A stretch of DNA of 64,000 bases, from contig NZ_CP073096.1 in the NCBI RefSeq assembly GCF_030503735.1, positions 1,612,001-1,676,000 of the forward strand, read 5' to 3'. A program made the position numbers and the translations under genes. Shown here piece after piece: positions 33,783 through 43,438 of this stretch. Origin of the DNA: Corynebacterium tuberculostearicum (GTDB lineage: Bacteria; Actinomycetota; Actinomycetes; Mycobacteriales; Mycobacteriaceae). The notes under the pieces were generated by a model. It ran no database searches. It saw only the letters and a list, made by a program, of their open reading frames with translations, and was not told the DNA's origin. The stretch's first letter is position 1. Every line of letters begins with the position of its first letter.

Positions 33783-34529
33783 TTACTTGCCGCCCTGCGC
33801 AGCAACGGCGGCGGCACCGGCCGCAGCGGCTTCCGGATCCAGGTAGGTGCCGCCCGGATTGACCACGGAGCCATCCTCCGTGATCTCGTATACCAGCGGG
33901 ATACCGGTCGGGATATTCAGGCCAGCAATATCATCATCGGAGATATTGTCTAGGTGCTTGACCAGTGCACGCAGGGAGTTGCCGTGCGCGGCGATAAGCA
34001 CGGTCTCGCCCTTCTTGGCGCGCGGAAGGATTTCCTCCTCGAAGTAAGGCACGAAGCGAGCGACAACGTCCTTCAGGCACTCGGTCTGCGGGACCTTATC
34101 CAGGTCCGCGTAGCGGGGGTCATTGGCCTGGGAATACTCGGAGTCATCGGCCAGCTCTGGCGGGCGCGTGTCATAGGAGCGGCGCCATGCCATGAACTTT
34201 TCCTCACCGTATTCTTCCTTGGTTTCGGCCTTGTTCAGGCCCTGCAGGGCGCCGTAGTGGCGCTCGTTGAGGCGCCAGTTACGTACCACTGGGATCCAGT
34301 GGCGGTCGGCGGCGTTGAGAGCGATATTTGCGGTACGGATAGCGCGACGCAACAGGGAGGTATACAGGACGTCTGGCAGAACGCCTTCCTGTGCGAGCAG
34401 CTCACCGCCGCGCTTGGCTTCTGCCTCACCCTTTTCGGTCAGATCTACATCAACCCAGCCAGTGAACTGGTTGGACTCGTTCCACTTAGATTGGCCATGG
34501 CGAAGGAGAATCAATTTTCCGTTAGTCAT
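33783..34529 (-). CDS. gpmA: 2,3-bisphosphoglycerate-dependent phosphoglycerate mutase
   Basis: GpmA interconverts 3- and 2-phosphoglycerate in glycolysis. The 248-residue protein has the phosphohistidine motif [12 protein letters not shown] at residues 5-16, the signature [15 protein letters not shown] and the second histidine in [17 protein letters not shown], all at full length. I used the ATG at 34529; an in-frame ATG nine codons upstream has no better support. It follows mshA in the same direction with a short gap. Confidence 0.95.
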   Translation of the reverse strand: MTNGKLILLRHGQSKWNESNQFTGWVDVDLTEKGEAEAKRGGELLAQEGVLPDVLYTSLLRRAIRTANIALNAADRHWIPVVRNWRLNERHYGALQGLNKAETKEEYGEEKFMAWRRSYDTRPPELADDSEYSQANDPRYADLDKVPQTECLKDVVARFVPYFEEEILPRAKKGETVLIAAHGNSLRALVKHLDNISDDDIAGLNIPTGIPLVYEITEDGSVVNPGGTYLDPEAAAAGAAAVAAQGGK

Positions 34530-34568
34530 GTCTCCAGCATGCCACGAAACGGCCACGGGCGTAAGAGT

Positions 34569-35834
34569 TTAATCCCCAATCGCCCGCCGTTGGTGGCAGT
34601 CCGGGACCTCGATACGGCTGGCTTCGTCATAGATTTCTGCGAGCGCGGCGGCGGAGCCAGCCCAGCTAAAGCGCGCGGCGTGGGCCACGGCGGCTTCGCC
34701 CATGGCGATGCGCATGGGGTCGTCGTCAAGCAGGCGGGCCAAAGCATCGGCCCAATCGGCTGGGTCGTGCGAGTGCACCAGCAAGCCGGTCTCCTCGTCC
34801 GCCACGGCGATGGGCAGCCCGCCGACGGCCGCGGCAACTACCGGCGTGCCAGAGGCCTGGGCCTCTAGCGACACTAAACCGAAGGACTCGTTATAGCTGG
34901 GCACCGCCACAATATCGGCTGCGCGGTAGACCCCTACCAGCTCCTCTGGCGGGCGGGCACCCAGAAAGCGCACGCGCTTATCGACGCCCAACTCGCGCGC
35001 CAACTCCCTATAGACCTCCGGCGCCGTATTGGCACCCGACGGGCCACCGCAAATGACTACGCGCAAGTTGCGGGCCGGTTCACGGCGGAAAAGCTCGGCC
35101 GTAGCGCGGATGAGGACCTCTGGCCCCTTGAATTTTTGCAGGCGGCCCACAAAGGCCACCACCTTGGTGTGCAGCGGAATACCCAGCTCGCGGCGGGAAC
35201 GCTCGGTATTACGGTCCGTGCCAGGGGTAAAAAGCTCGACGTCGGCGCCGGGCGAGACCACGCGAATGATGCCACACTCGGCGTCGTAGTGCTCGGCCAA
35301 GTCGCGGGCTTCTTGCTTGGTATTGACCACGAGCAGGTCTGCATTATCTACCAGCTGCTGTTCGCAGATGCGGCGGGCCTCGGACTCTAAGGTGTCATCC
35401 GCCGTCCGAGAGGCGTTTTTTACCGCGGCCAGGGTATGGGCCGTGTGGATGAGCGGGATGCCCCAGAGATCCCGCAGTAGCCAGCCCACCTGTCCGGATA
35501 GCCAGTAATGGGAGTGGATGAGGTCATATTTTTTGCCCTGCCATTTGGCAAATTGCACCATGCCGCCGGCGAAGGCGGCTAGCTGGGTGGGCAGGTCCTC
35601 CTTGTCCAGGCCCTCATATGGGCCCGCGACAATATTGATAACGCGCAGGCCGGGCTCGACCGCAATGATTTCGCCCTGGCTCGGCCGGGTGGCGCGCGTA
35701 TAGACGTCTACCTCGATTCCCCGGCGGGCTAGTTGGCGGGCGATATTGAGGACGTAGACGTTCATTCCGCCCGCATCCCCCGAGCCAGGTTGCTCGATGG
35801 GGGACGTATGCATAGAGATCATTGCGGTGCGCAT
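34569..35834 (-). CDS. mshA: D-inositol-3-phosphate glycosyltransferase (mycothiol synthesis)
   Basis: MshA transfers N-acetylglucosamine to inositol-3-phosphate, the first step of mycothiol, the main low-molecular-weight thiol of actinobacteria. The 421-residue GT4 protein has [20 protein letters not shown] at its N-terminus, which is specific to MshA. The nucleotide-sugar region contains [15 protein letters not shown] and [17 protein letters not shown] with the EX7E pair. A TAGAAT box ends 8 nt before the ATG. It is divergent from the first fadD. Confidence 0.95.
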   Translation of the reverse strand: MRTAMISMHTSPIEQPGSGDAGGMNVYVLNIARQLARRGIEVDVYTRATRPSQGEIIAVEPGLRVINIVAGPYEGLDKEDLPTQLAAFAGGMVQFAKWQGKKYDLIHSHYWLSGQVGWLLRDLWGIPLIHTAHTLAAVKNASRTADDTLESEARRICEQQLVDNADLLVVNTKQEARDLAEHYDAECGIIRVVSPGADVELFTPGTDRNTERSRRELGIPLHTKVVAFVGRLQKFKGPEVLIRATAELFRREPARNLRVVICGGPSGANTAPEVYRELARELGVDKRVRFLGARPPEELVGVYRAADIVAVPSYNESFGLVSLEAQASGTPVVAAAVGGLPIAVADEETGLLVHSHDPADWADALARLLDDDPMRIAMGEAAVAHAARFSWAGSAAALAEIYDEASRIEVPDCHQRRAIGD

Positions 35835-35900
35835 GGCGCTCTATTCTAGCGGCGCTATACTGGCCCCTGCCAGAAACCTACGCTACCGAAAGGTATAGTT

Positions 35901-37616
35901 TTGTCCGCATACGAATCACAGGCTTGGCTCCAGTATTACCCGGAATGGACACCGCACCACCTCGAGTATGGCGAGACCACGCTGCTGGACATTTACGACA
36001 ATAATCTTGAGGTTAACGGCGATAAGCCAGCCACCTACTTCTTCGGACGCACCCAAACGTATGCGGAACTGGACCGGCAGGTTCGCGCTGCGGCCGCCGG
36101 CCTGAAGGCCTTCGGTGTGCGCCCCGGTGACCGCGTAGCCATCGTCGCGCCCAACTCGCCGCAGTACATCGCGGCGTTTTATGCCATCTTGAAGCTGGGC
36201 GCCCAGGTGGTACTGCACAACCCGCTGTATACCGCCCACGAACTGGAAGGTCTTTTCCAGGACCACGGCGCGCGCATCGCCATCGCCTGGGACAAGGCTG
36301 CGCCCACCCTGGAGAAGCTGCGCGCGACCACCAACCTGGAAACGGTCGTGGCCATCAACATGATCAACGCCATGCCAACCCTGCAGCGCGCCGCCTTGCG
36401 CTTACCTATCCCGCCACTGAAGTCCAAGCGCGAGCAGCTTTCTGCTCCGGCGCCTAATACCGTGCCGTGGGAGACCCTAGTGGGCAACGCCATCGGCGGC
36501 GATGGCAGCGATATCACCACGCCGCAGGACGTGGACAAGGACACCATCGCGCTTATCATGTACACCTCTGGCACCACCGGCGCCCCAAAGGGCGCCATGC
36601 TCTCGCACGGCAACCTCTTTTCCAACCTGATGCAGGGCAAGGCGTGGGTGCCAGGCCTAGGCGATAAGCCAGAGCGCATGCTGGCCGCCCTCCCCTTCTT
36701 CCACGCTTATGGCCTGACCATGAACGTGACCTTGGCGCAGTTCATCGGCGGCGAGCTGGTTATCCTGCCGAAGCCGGATATATCGCTCATCATGCAGTTG
36801 ATGAAGAAGCACACCCCGACCTGGGTTCCGGGCGTGCCGACGCTCTACGAGCGCATCGTCAAGGCCGCCGAGGAGCAGCAAATTCCGATCAAGGGCGTGC
36901 GCGCGGCCTTCTCCGGTGCTTCTACCCTGCCTTCGGACACCGTGCAAAAGTGGGAAAATTACACTGGCGGCCTCTTGGTGGAAGGCTACGGCCTCACCGA
37001 GTGCTCACCGATTATCGTGGGCAACCCCATGAGCACCGACCGCCGCCCCGGCTACGTGGGCATTCCCTTCCCGGATACTCAGGTGCGCATCGCCAACCCG
37101 GATAACCTCGATGAAACCCAGCCCGATGGCACCGAGGGTGAAGTTTTGGCGCGTGGGCCACAGATTTTCAAGGGATACCTCAATAACGAGGAGGCCACCG
37201 AGGCCGCCTTCCACGGTGAATGGTTCCGCACCGGCGATATGGGCGTCATGGAAGAAGATGGCTTTATCCGCCTGGTCAGCCGCATCAAGGAGATCATCAT
37301 TACCGGCGGCTTCAACGTGTACCCGGGCGAGGTGGAAGAAATCCTGCGCGAGCACCCAAGCATCGATGACGTCGCCGTGGTGGGCCGCCCGCGCGAGGAT
37401 GGCTCCGAGGACGTCGTGGCGTGCTTGGACCTCGCCGATGGCGCAGCCCTCGACCCGGAGGGCCTCAAGGACTACTGTCGCGAGCGCCTGACCCGCTACA
37501 AGGTCCCGCGCACCTTCTATCACTTTGAGGAGCTGGCCAAGGATCAGATGGGCAAGATCCGCCGCCGCGAGGTCCAGGCAGACCTCATCCGCCGCCTCGA
37601 GGCCGAACAGAACTAG
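35901..37616 (+). CDS. fadD: long-chain fatty acid--CoA ligase, first of three
   Basis: A 571-residue acyl-adenylating enzyme that activates fatty acids to acyl-CoA. The P-loop YTSGTTGAPKGAMLSHGN is near 215-232, EGYGLTECSPI near 358, the Asp in WFRTGDMGVM, the linker RIKEIIITGGFNVYP, and the catalytic lysine in QMGKIRRREV near the end. TTG start with GAAAGG 7 nt upstream, and TATACT at 35856-35861 as a likely -10. ogt follows one base after the stop. By eye it is strongly similar to the gene at 38160, so a local duplication is likely. Confidence 0.9.
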   Translation: MSAYESQAWLQYYPEWTPHHLEYGETTLLDIYDNNLEVNGDKPATYFFGRTQTYAELDRQVRAAAAGLKAFGVRPGDRVAIVAPNSPQYIAAFYAILKLGAQVVLHNPLYTAHELEGLFQDHGARIAIAWDKAAPTLEKLRATTNLETVVAINMINAMPTLQRAALRLPIPPLKSKREQLSAPAPNTVPWETLVGNAIGGDGSDITTPQDVDKDTIALIMYTSGTTGAPKGAMLSHGNLFSNLMQGKAWVPGLGDKPERMLAALPFFHAYGLTMNVTLAQFIGGELVILPKPDISLIMQLMKKHTPTWVPGVPTLYERIVKAAEEQQIPIKGVRAAFSGASTLPSDTVQKWENYTGGLLVEGYGLTECSPIIVGNPMSTDRRPGYVGIPFPDTQVRIANPDNLDETQPDGTEGEVLARGPQIFKGYLNNEEATEAAFHGEWFRTGDMGVMEEDGFIRLVSRIKEIIITGGFNVYPGEVEEILREHPSIDDVAVVGRPREDGSEDVVACLDLADGAALDPEGLKDYCRERLTRYKVPRTFYHFEELAKDQMGKIRRREVQADLIRRLEAEQN

Positions 37617-37617
37617 C

Positions 37618-38087
37618 ATGTTCCGCCTGATCGATAGCCCCCTCGGACCCCTGCGCCTGCAGGCGAGCCCGCGGGGGCTTTCCCGCGTCGAAATCGCCGC
37701 AGCCAGCCCCCCCCGCAGGAGGCGGCAGTCAGTGTGGACGAAGGGGGCGACGTACTCGATGCCACCCAGGCGCAGCTCGCGGAGTATTTCGCCGGCCGGC
37801 GCCGCGCCTTTGAACTGCCCCTAGACCTGCCTGAGACGACGGCATTCCGCGCCGCGGTGCACGCGCTGCTGGCGGAGATTGGCTATGGGGAGACCGTCAC
37901 CTACCGCGACGTCGCCAAGATGCTCGGCCGGCCCGGCGCGACGCGGGCCGTGGGCAGTGCGTGCGGGACCAATCCCCTGCTCATCGTGCGGCCGTGCCAT
38001 CGTGTGCTGCGCAGCGATGGCGGGCTCGGCGGCTACGCGGGTGGGCTAGATGCCAAACGATTTTTGCTGACACTGGAAGAAAACTAG
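37618..38087 (+). pseudogene. ogt: methylated-DNA--protein-cysteine methyltransferase with a frameshift in a C8 tract
   Basis: Ogt removes alkyl groups from O6-guanine to its own cysteine. The reading frame starts at ATG 37618 (MFRLIDSPLGPLRLQASPRG, as in other Ogt N-termini). It must change frame at the eight-C run 37707-37714 to continue into AQLAEYFAGRRRAFELPLDL and the active site in IVRPCHRVLRSDG. One extra C would restore a single frame of 156 codons, the normal family length. A GTG at 37734 gives a truncated product of 117 residues that keeps the active-site domain. It may be a true pseudogene, a phase-variable gene or a sequencing error. Confidence 0.8.
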
Positions 38088-38159
38088 AGAGCTTCTTCGC
38101 GTTTGGGATATGCTATCCCCTCAGAAATAGTTTTTGTAGCCAAACGAAAGGTTTTTCGC

Positions 38160-39869
38160 GTGTCCGCTTCCACCTCCCGAGCCTGGCTCGAGCACTACAG
38201 CGACTGGACCCCACACACGCTGGACTACGGCGATAAGACCATCGTCGACTACTACCGCGATAACCTGCGGGCCAACGCCAATAAATCCGCCACCTACTTC
38301 TTCGGCCGCACGCAAACCTACGCGGAGCTTGATGCCCAGGTGCGCGCCGCTGCGGCCGGGCTCAAGGCCTTTGGCATTCGCCCGGGTGACAAGGTGGCCA
38401 TCGTCCTGCCCAACTGTCCCCAGCACGTCGCCGCGTTCTATGCGGTGCAGCTACTTGGTGCCACCGTGGTCGAGCACAACCCGCTCTACACCGCCCCGGA
38501 GCTGGAAGGGCTGCTCAATGACCATGGCGCGCGCGTGGCTATCTCCTGGGATAAAACCTCCTCCACACTGGAAAGGCTGCGCTCAACGACGCCGCTAGAG
38601 ACCATCGTCTCCGTCAACATGGTCGATGCCATGCCACCGCTCAAGCGCCTCGCGCTGCGTCTGCCCATCCCGCCGCTGGCCGCCAAGCGCGAGCAGCTCA
38701 CCAGCCCCGCGCCCAATACCGTGGAGTGGTCCACCCTCATCGGCTCGGCCATCGGCGGCGATGGCTCGGACCTCGATGTCCCTGAGATCTCCCAGGACGA
38801 TATTGCGCTCATCCTCTACACCTCCGGCACCACCGGAAAGCCCAAGGGCGCCCTGCTCTCACACGGCAACCTCATTGCCAACGCCATCCAAGGTAAGGCC
38901 TGGGTGCCACAGATGGGCAAGCAACAAGAGCGCTTCCTCGCAGCGCTGCCCATCTTCCATGCCTACGGCATGACCACGCTGTGCGTCTTCAGCATCTACC
39001 TCGGCGCCGAGCTCATCCTTGTCCCTTCCCCACACATGCCGCTCATCCTGGACGTCGTGAAAAAACGCACGCCTACCTGGCTGCCGGGCGTGCCCACCCT
39101 CTATCAGAAGATCATGGACGCGGCGGAAGAAAAGGACGTGGACCTAAGCGGCATCCGCAATGCCTTCTCCGGCGCCGCCACGCTGCCCGTAGAAATTGTG
39201 GAGCGCTGGGAAACCATGACTGGCGGCCGGCTCGTGGAAGGATTCGGTATGACGGAGACCTCCCCGGTCCTTACAGCTAACCCCATGAACGGCAAGCACC
39301 GCCCCGGCTATGTGGGCGTACCCTTCCCGGATACGCAGGTGCGCATTGCTAACCCCGAAAACCTGGATGAAACCCAGCCCGATGGCCAGCCGGGTGAAAT
39401 GCTCGCGCGCGGCCCGCAAATTTTCCAAGGCTACTTTGGCAATGCGGCCGCCACCGAAAAGACCTTCCACAATGGCTGGTTCCGCACCGGCGATATGGCT
39501 CTCATGGAGCCGGATGGCTATATCAAGCTGGTCAGCCGCATCAAAGAAATCATCATCACCGGCGGCTTCAACGTCTACCCCGCTGAGGTAGAAGAGGCGA
39601 TTGCCCAGCACCCCGACGTGGTGGACGTCGCCGCCGTAGGCCGCCCGCGCCAGGACGGCTCGGAGGACGTTGTCGGCTGCGTTACCTTGCGCGATGGCGC
39701 CGTGCTCGATCCCGAGGGTTTAAAGGAATTCTGCCGCGAGCGGCTGACTCGCTATAAGGTCCCGCGCACGTTCTATCACTTTGAGGATCTAGCGCGCGAC
39801 AATCTGGGCAAGATTCGCCGCCACCAAGTGCGCAAGGACCTGCTCGAGCTGCTGGAGGCAAAGGCCTAA
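38160..39869 (+). CDS. fadD: long-chain fatty acid--CoA ligase, second of three
   Basis: A 569-residue paralogue of the first ligase, collinear from WLEHYSDWTPH through TYFFGRTQTYAELDAQVRAA to the C-terminal RRHQVRKDLLELLEAKA. All adenylation motifs are intact: YTSGTTGKPKGALLSHGN, EGFGMTETSPV, WFRTGDMALM and the lysine in NLGKIRRHQV. I chose GTG at 38160 with GAAAGG upstream; a longer frame from 38103 includes the promoter-like TATGCT. Chain-length preference cannot be read from the sequence. Confidence 0.9.
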   Translation: MSASTSRAWLEHYSDWTPHTLDYGDKTIVDYYRDNLRANANKSATYFFGRTQTYAELDAQVRAAAAGLKAFGIRPGDKVAIVLPNCPQHVAAFYAVQLLGATVVEHNPLYTAPELEGLLNDHGARVAISWDKTSSTLERLRSTTPLETIVSVNMVDAMPPLKRLALRLPIPPLAAKREQLTSPAPNTVEWSTLIGSAIGGDGSDLDVPEISQDDIALILYTSGTTGKPKGALLSHGNLIANAIQGKAWVPQMGKQQERFLAALPIFHAYGMTTLCVFSIYLGAELILVPSPHMPLILDVVKKRTPTWLPGVPTLYQKIMDAAEEKDVDLSGIRNAFSGAATLPVEIVERWETMTGGRLVEGFGMTETSPVLTANPMNGKHRPGYVGVPFPDTQVRIANPENLDETQPDGQPGEMLARGPQIFQGYFGNAAATEKTFHNGWFRTGDMALMEPDGYIKLVSRIKEIIITGGFNVYPAEVEEAIAQHPDVVDVAAVGRPRQDGSEDVVGCVTLRDGAVLDPEGLKEFCRERLTRYKVPRTFYHFEDLARDNLGKIRRHQVRKDLLELLEAKA

Positions 39870-39880
39870 ACTTAGCGGCT

Positions 39881-41410
39881 ATGGCAGATATTCACTACGG
39901 CGCTACCTTGACGGATTTCCTCGCGGCGGCTGTCGCGAGGTTTCCGCAGCGCCCCGCCACTTACTTCGCCGGCCAGACGCTGACCTATAGCGAACTCGAT
40001 GCCCAGGTGGCAGCCGCGGCTGGGGCCCTGCGCGAGATGGGCGTGCGGCCCGGCGACCGCGTGGCGATTCTGCTGCCTAATTGCCCGCAGCATGTGGTGG
40101 TATTCTTCGCCATCCTGCGCTTGGGCGCGGTGGTGGTGGAGCATAACCCGCGCTATACCGCGCACGAGCTCACCCCGCTGCTCGCCCACCATGGCGCCCG
40201 CGTGGCGATTGCCTGGGAGGACATCGCTCCCACTGTCTCCGCGCAGGTAGAGACCACTATCTCCGTCTCACTCACCGAGCCACTTCCCCTTTCCGGTGCC
40301 CCGGTGGAACCGCACCCTGCCACGCTTGCCGATGCCGCCCTTATCCTCTACACCTCCGGCACCACCGCCCGCCCCAAGGGCGTGGTCTTAACCCACGGCA
40401 ACCTCGCGGCGAACTGCCTGCAGCTAGAAACCCAGGCCCCGCTGCGCGCCGGCCACGAGCGCTTCCTGGCCGCGCTGCCCATGTTTCATTCCTATGGTCT
40501 GACGATGAGCGTGCTGCTCGCGGTACGCTGCGCGGCCGAGATCATCCTGCTTGCTGCCCCACACACCGACGCGGTGACCGCGGCCCTTGCCGCGCGCCGC
40601 CCCACCTGGATGCCGGGCGTGCCGACCATCTACGAGCGGGCCATGGCGGCCGCACCTGTCGCCGCTAGTTCAGCCGCCCCCACGGATCTTGGCGGGGTGC
40701 GCTATTCCATCTCGGGCGCGGCCTCGCTCCCCTCGCGCATCATCGATCCCTGGGAAGCACGCACCGGCGGCATGCTGGTGGAAGGCTATGGACTTACGGA
40801 AACCTCTCCCGTGCTGACCATCAATCCCCTCGATGACACCCGGCGCGCCGGCACCATCGGCCTGCCGCTTCCGGATACGCAGCTGCGCCTCGGCGATCCC
40901 CACGACCTCAGCCGCACCCAGCCGGATGGCGAGGCCGGCGAGATCCTCGCCCGCGGACCGCAGGTCTTTGGCGGCTACCTTGCCGACGCCCCCGCCTCCG
41001 CCGCCGCCTTCCACGACGGCTGGTTCCGCACCGGGGACATGGGCGTGCGCGAGCCCGATGGCCATATCCGGCTGGTGGGCCGGATCAAGGAAATTATCAT
41101 CACCGGTGGCTTCAATGTCTATCCCGGCGAGGTTGAGGAGGCTTTAACCTCCCATCCCGATATCGCCCAGGCTGCGGTCGTGGGCGTTCCTCGCTCCGAT
41201 GGTTCTGAGGACGTCGCCGCCTGCGTGGTCCTTGCCCCCGGCGCACGGCTCGACGAGCCTGCCTTGCGCGCACACTGCCGCGGCCTGCTGGCGCGCTATA
41301 AGGTCCCGCAGCGCTTCTTTGCCATGGATGAGCTCGCCGGTGATCAACTAGGCAAGCTGCGCCGCCGCGAAGTCCAGCGCGATCTCCTCGCCCTACTCAA
41401 CCAGGGCTAG
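39881..41410 (+). CDS. acyl-CoA synthetase, third of three (shorter)
   Basis: A 509-residue acyl-adenylating enzyme, starting 11 bases after the second ligase. It keeps YTSGTTARPKGVVLTHGN, EGYGLTETSPV, WFRTGDMGVR and QLGKLRRREV. It lacks the insertion of about 40-60 residues that the other two carry before the P-loop (the RLPIPPLxxKREQL region). It may act on a different, perhaps shorter or aromatic, acid. It contains an exact copy of the repeated 12-mer at 40979-40990 and a near copy at 40325-40336. It converges with the YihY gene with a four-base overlap. Confidence 0.87.
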   Translation: MADIHYGATLTDFLAAAVARFPQRPATYFAGQTLTYSELDAQVAAAAGALREMGVRPGDRVAILLPNCPQHVVVFFAILRLGAVVVEHNPRYTAHELTPLLAHHGARVAIAWEDIAPTVSAQVETTISVSLTEPLPLSGAPVEPHPATLADAALILYTSGTTARPKGVVLTHGNLAANCLQLETQAPLRAGHERFLAALPMFHSYGLTMSVLLAVRCAAEIILLAAPHTDAVTAALAARRPTWMPGVPTIYERAMAAAPVAASSAAPTDLGGVRYSISGAASLPSRIIDPWEARTGGMLVEGYGLTETSPVLTINPLDDTRRAGTIGLPLPDTQLRLGDPHDLSRTQPDGEAGEILARGPQVFGGYLADAPASAAAFHDGWFRTGDMGVREPDGHIRLVGRIKEIIITGGFNVYPGEVEEALTSHPDIAQAAVVGVPRSDGSEDVAACVVLAPGARLDEPALRAHCRGLLARYKVPQRFFAMDELAGDQLGKLRRREVQRDLLALLNQG

Positions 41411-42759
41411 CTCTCGTCATACTCTTTCCGGCGCACCGCCTTTTCATAGATGCGCTCGGATCGTTCCTCTAAGTCCCGCTGGGCACGAGCTTGGGCTTTG
41501 GCGGCGGCGTCGGAACGCGGCGGGGCTTGGATATGCCGCGCGGCGAGCAGGCCTAGTTGCAGCTCTTTGGCGCGCAGGATTTCCGCATCGAGTTTGATGC
41601 CTAAAATGAGCATCGTATTAGATAGCCACACGGCCATGAATACCGCCATGATGAGGCTGAAGGCGCCATACACGCTGGCACCGGCAAAGCGCTGGGTATA
41701 AAGGGCGAATGCTCCCCACACCACGACGTTGGTGCCGAGCGCCACCACGGAGCCTAGAGTTATCCACCGAAAGCGCGCCGGCCGCACATTCGGCGAAAAG
41801 TGGTACAAGACGGCAATCAACGTCAGCACTACCACCACGGTGAGCGGGAAGCGCAGCCAATTCCACACCGGCATAAAGATTCCGCCCAAAAAGTCCGCGG
41901 TGCCTTGCATCTCCAGCTTGCCGGCCAGCGGTTCGACAACACCGCTCACGATGGTATCGCGCAGCAAATTGGCAAAAAGCACGATGACCGCGCCGATGAC
42001 TAAGACGATGGTCAGCCCCCACATCAGCGCCCAGGTACGGATAATCCCGCGACCTTCTACTCGCCCGTAAACGGTATTAGCAGTGCGCGAGAATGCGCGC
42101 ACATAAGCCGAGGCCGCAAAGAGCGAAACCAGCACGGATACCACCAGCGCAAAGGCGCCTTGAGCCGTGGAACCGATAATGGAGCCGACCAATTTTTCGG
42201 CCTGCTCCGTCATGGAGCCCGGCACATAATCTGCAATAAACTGCGAGGTTAGCTTATGTACTTCGGCCTGCCGGGAGGAGAAGATGAGCGTGGCAATCGA
42301 ATAGGCCGCGAGCACCGTTGGGGCAAAGGCCATGAGCGTGAAATACGTCATCGTGGCGGCGCGATCCAACAGGGCATCGTGGAAGAAGTCCGCCCACACG
42401 CGGCGGATAACCAGCCCCCAGCTTTCCTTGCGCAGGCGATTGCCACGAGCCAAAGGATCTACATTATCGGTGTGGCCTTTAACCCTGACCACGGTGGGCG
42501 CAGAACTCGGCACGATTTTATCCGCACCCTCATAGACGGATGTGCCCACCGGAGTCGCCGCAGCGCTCGGCTGCTCGCCGCTCGGGTATTCGCCGATTGA
42601 CTGCTGGCCGGTTGACTGCTGGCCGGTTGGGGGTTCGCCGGAAGGCAGATCGCCCGCAGGCTGGGCGCCGACAGACTGAGTGCCGGCAGGCTCGGCACCC
42701 GCAGCGTCCGCGGTGTTCGCGGCGCCAGGGACCTCGGCGGAATCGTCCAGTGTGCTCAT
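41407..42759 (-). CDS. YihY/BrkB family membrane protein
   Basis: 450 residues. The N-terminal 90 or so are low-complexity (Gly, Gln, Pro, Ser, Thr repeats such as TGQQSTGQQS). They are followed by the YihY core (about 115-400) with six hydrophobic segments, including MTYFTLMAFAPTVLAAYSIA and the conserved SVYGAFSLIMAVFMAVWLSN region. A charged tail (EERSERIYEKAVRRKEYDES) ends it. This family was once called ribonuclease BN in error; its role is unsettled. Two 15-base repeats at 42597-42626 encode part of the Gln-rich stretch. Confidence 0.85.
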   Translation of the reverse strand: MSTLDDSAEVPGAANTADAAGAEPAGTQSVGAQPAGDLPSGEPPTGQQSTGQQSIGEYPSGEQPSAAATPVGTSVYEGADKIVPSSAPTVVRVKGHTDNVDPLARGNRLRKESWGLVIRRVWADFFHDALLDRAATMTYFTLMAFAPTVLAAYSIATLIFSSRQAEVHKLTSQFIADYVPGSMTEQAEKLVGSIIGSTAQGAFALVVSVLVSLFAASAYVRAFSRTANTVYGRVEGRGIIRTWALMWGLTIVLVIGAVIVLFANLLRDTIVSGVVEPLAGKLEMQGTADFLGGIFMPVWNWLRFPLTVVVVLTLIAVLYHFSPNVRPARFRWITLGSVVALGTNVVVWGAFALYTQRFAGASVYGAFSLIMAVFMAVWLSNTMLILGIKLDAEILRAKELQLGLLAARHIQAPPRSDAAAKAQARAQRDLEERSERIYEKAVRRKEYDES

Positions 42760-42830
42760 ATTATCCCAGCGTATGCGGTAAAGAATCTATTTCAGGAAGT
42801 GACACTCAGCTGTGATTACACTGGGGAGGC

Positions 42831-43307
42831 ATGACTGACCAGAATGAAAAGAAGCTCAACGTTAAGTCCTTCGAACTCGACCACCGCCTAGTTAGCGCCC
42901 CGTATATCCGCGTGGCCGACCGCACGGACTTGGGCGGCGGCGTCGAAATCATTAAGTACGATCTGCGCTTCTGCCAGCCGAACCAGGATCATCTGGATAC
43001 CAAAGCTCTGCACTCGGTGGAGCACATGATGGCAAACTTCATGCGCAATTACACCGATAAGCTCATCGGTTTCGCCCCGATGGGCTGCCGCACCGGCTTC
43101 TATGCCATTACTAACGGCATGGAGCAAGACGAGCTGCTGCGCGCGGTGGAAGGCGCGCTCAACGATATCCTCACCGCTACCGAGGTACCCGCAGCCAACG
43201 AAGAGCAGTGCGGCTGGGGTGCGCACCACAGCCTGGAGGGCGCACAGGAAGCAGCCCGCGCCTTCCTCGGCGCTAAGGATGAGTGGCTCCAGGTCATGGC
43301 GGCCTAA
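42831..43307 (+). CDS. luxS: S-ribosylhomocysteine lyase (LuxS)
   Basis: LuxS splits S-ribosylhomocysteine into homocysteine and the autoinducer-2 precursor, as part of the activated methyl cycle. The 158-residue protein has the metal site H61-S-V-E64-H65, the third ligand in ANEEQCGWGAHHSLEGA and the substrate stretch GFAPMGCRTGFYAI. TACACT and GGGGAGG precede the ATG. Whether it serves signalling or only methionine recycling cannot be told here. A large hairpin follows. Confidence 0.95.
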   Translation: MTDQNEKKLNVKSFELDHRLVSAPYIRVADRTDLGGGVEIIKYDLRFCQPNQDHLDTKALHSVEHMMANFMRNYTDKLIGFAPMGCRTGFYAITNGMEQDELLRAVEGALNDILTATEVPAANEEQCGWGAHHSLEGAQEAARAFLGAKDEWLQVMAA

Positions 43308-43349
43308 GCGAACGCATTCGCCGGCGCGAGAGACGAGCAACTGAAAGGC

Positions 43350-43397
43350 AGCCACGATAGCCCCGAAAACCACGCGGTTTAGGGCGTTATCGTGGCT
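43350..43397. terminator. bidirectional hairpin between luxS and murB
   Basis: AGCCACGATA and TATCGTGGCT form a 10-bp stem, with inner pairing GCCC/GGGC and AACC/GGTT over loop ACGC. It is followed on the plus strand by a weakly T-rich stretch. It serves the converging luxS and murB genes. Confidence 0.75.
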
Positions 43398-43438
43398 ACC
43401 TTGTGGGTTTTAGGCCTGTGCAAAGGCGCGGTCGCGCG

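Noticed and set aside
37707..37714. Programmed ribosomal frameshift in ogt
   Set aside because: No slippery heptamer with a downstream structure was seen, and no Ogt is known to need one; mutation or tract-length variation is simpler.
42831..43307. luxS as evidence of horizontal transfer
   Set aside because: Its base composition and codon use look like its neighbours, and luxS occurs in several corynebacteria.
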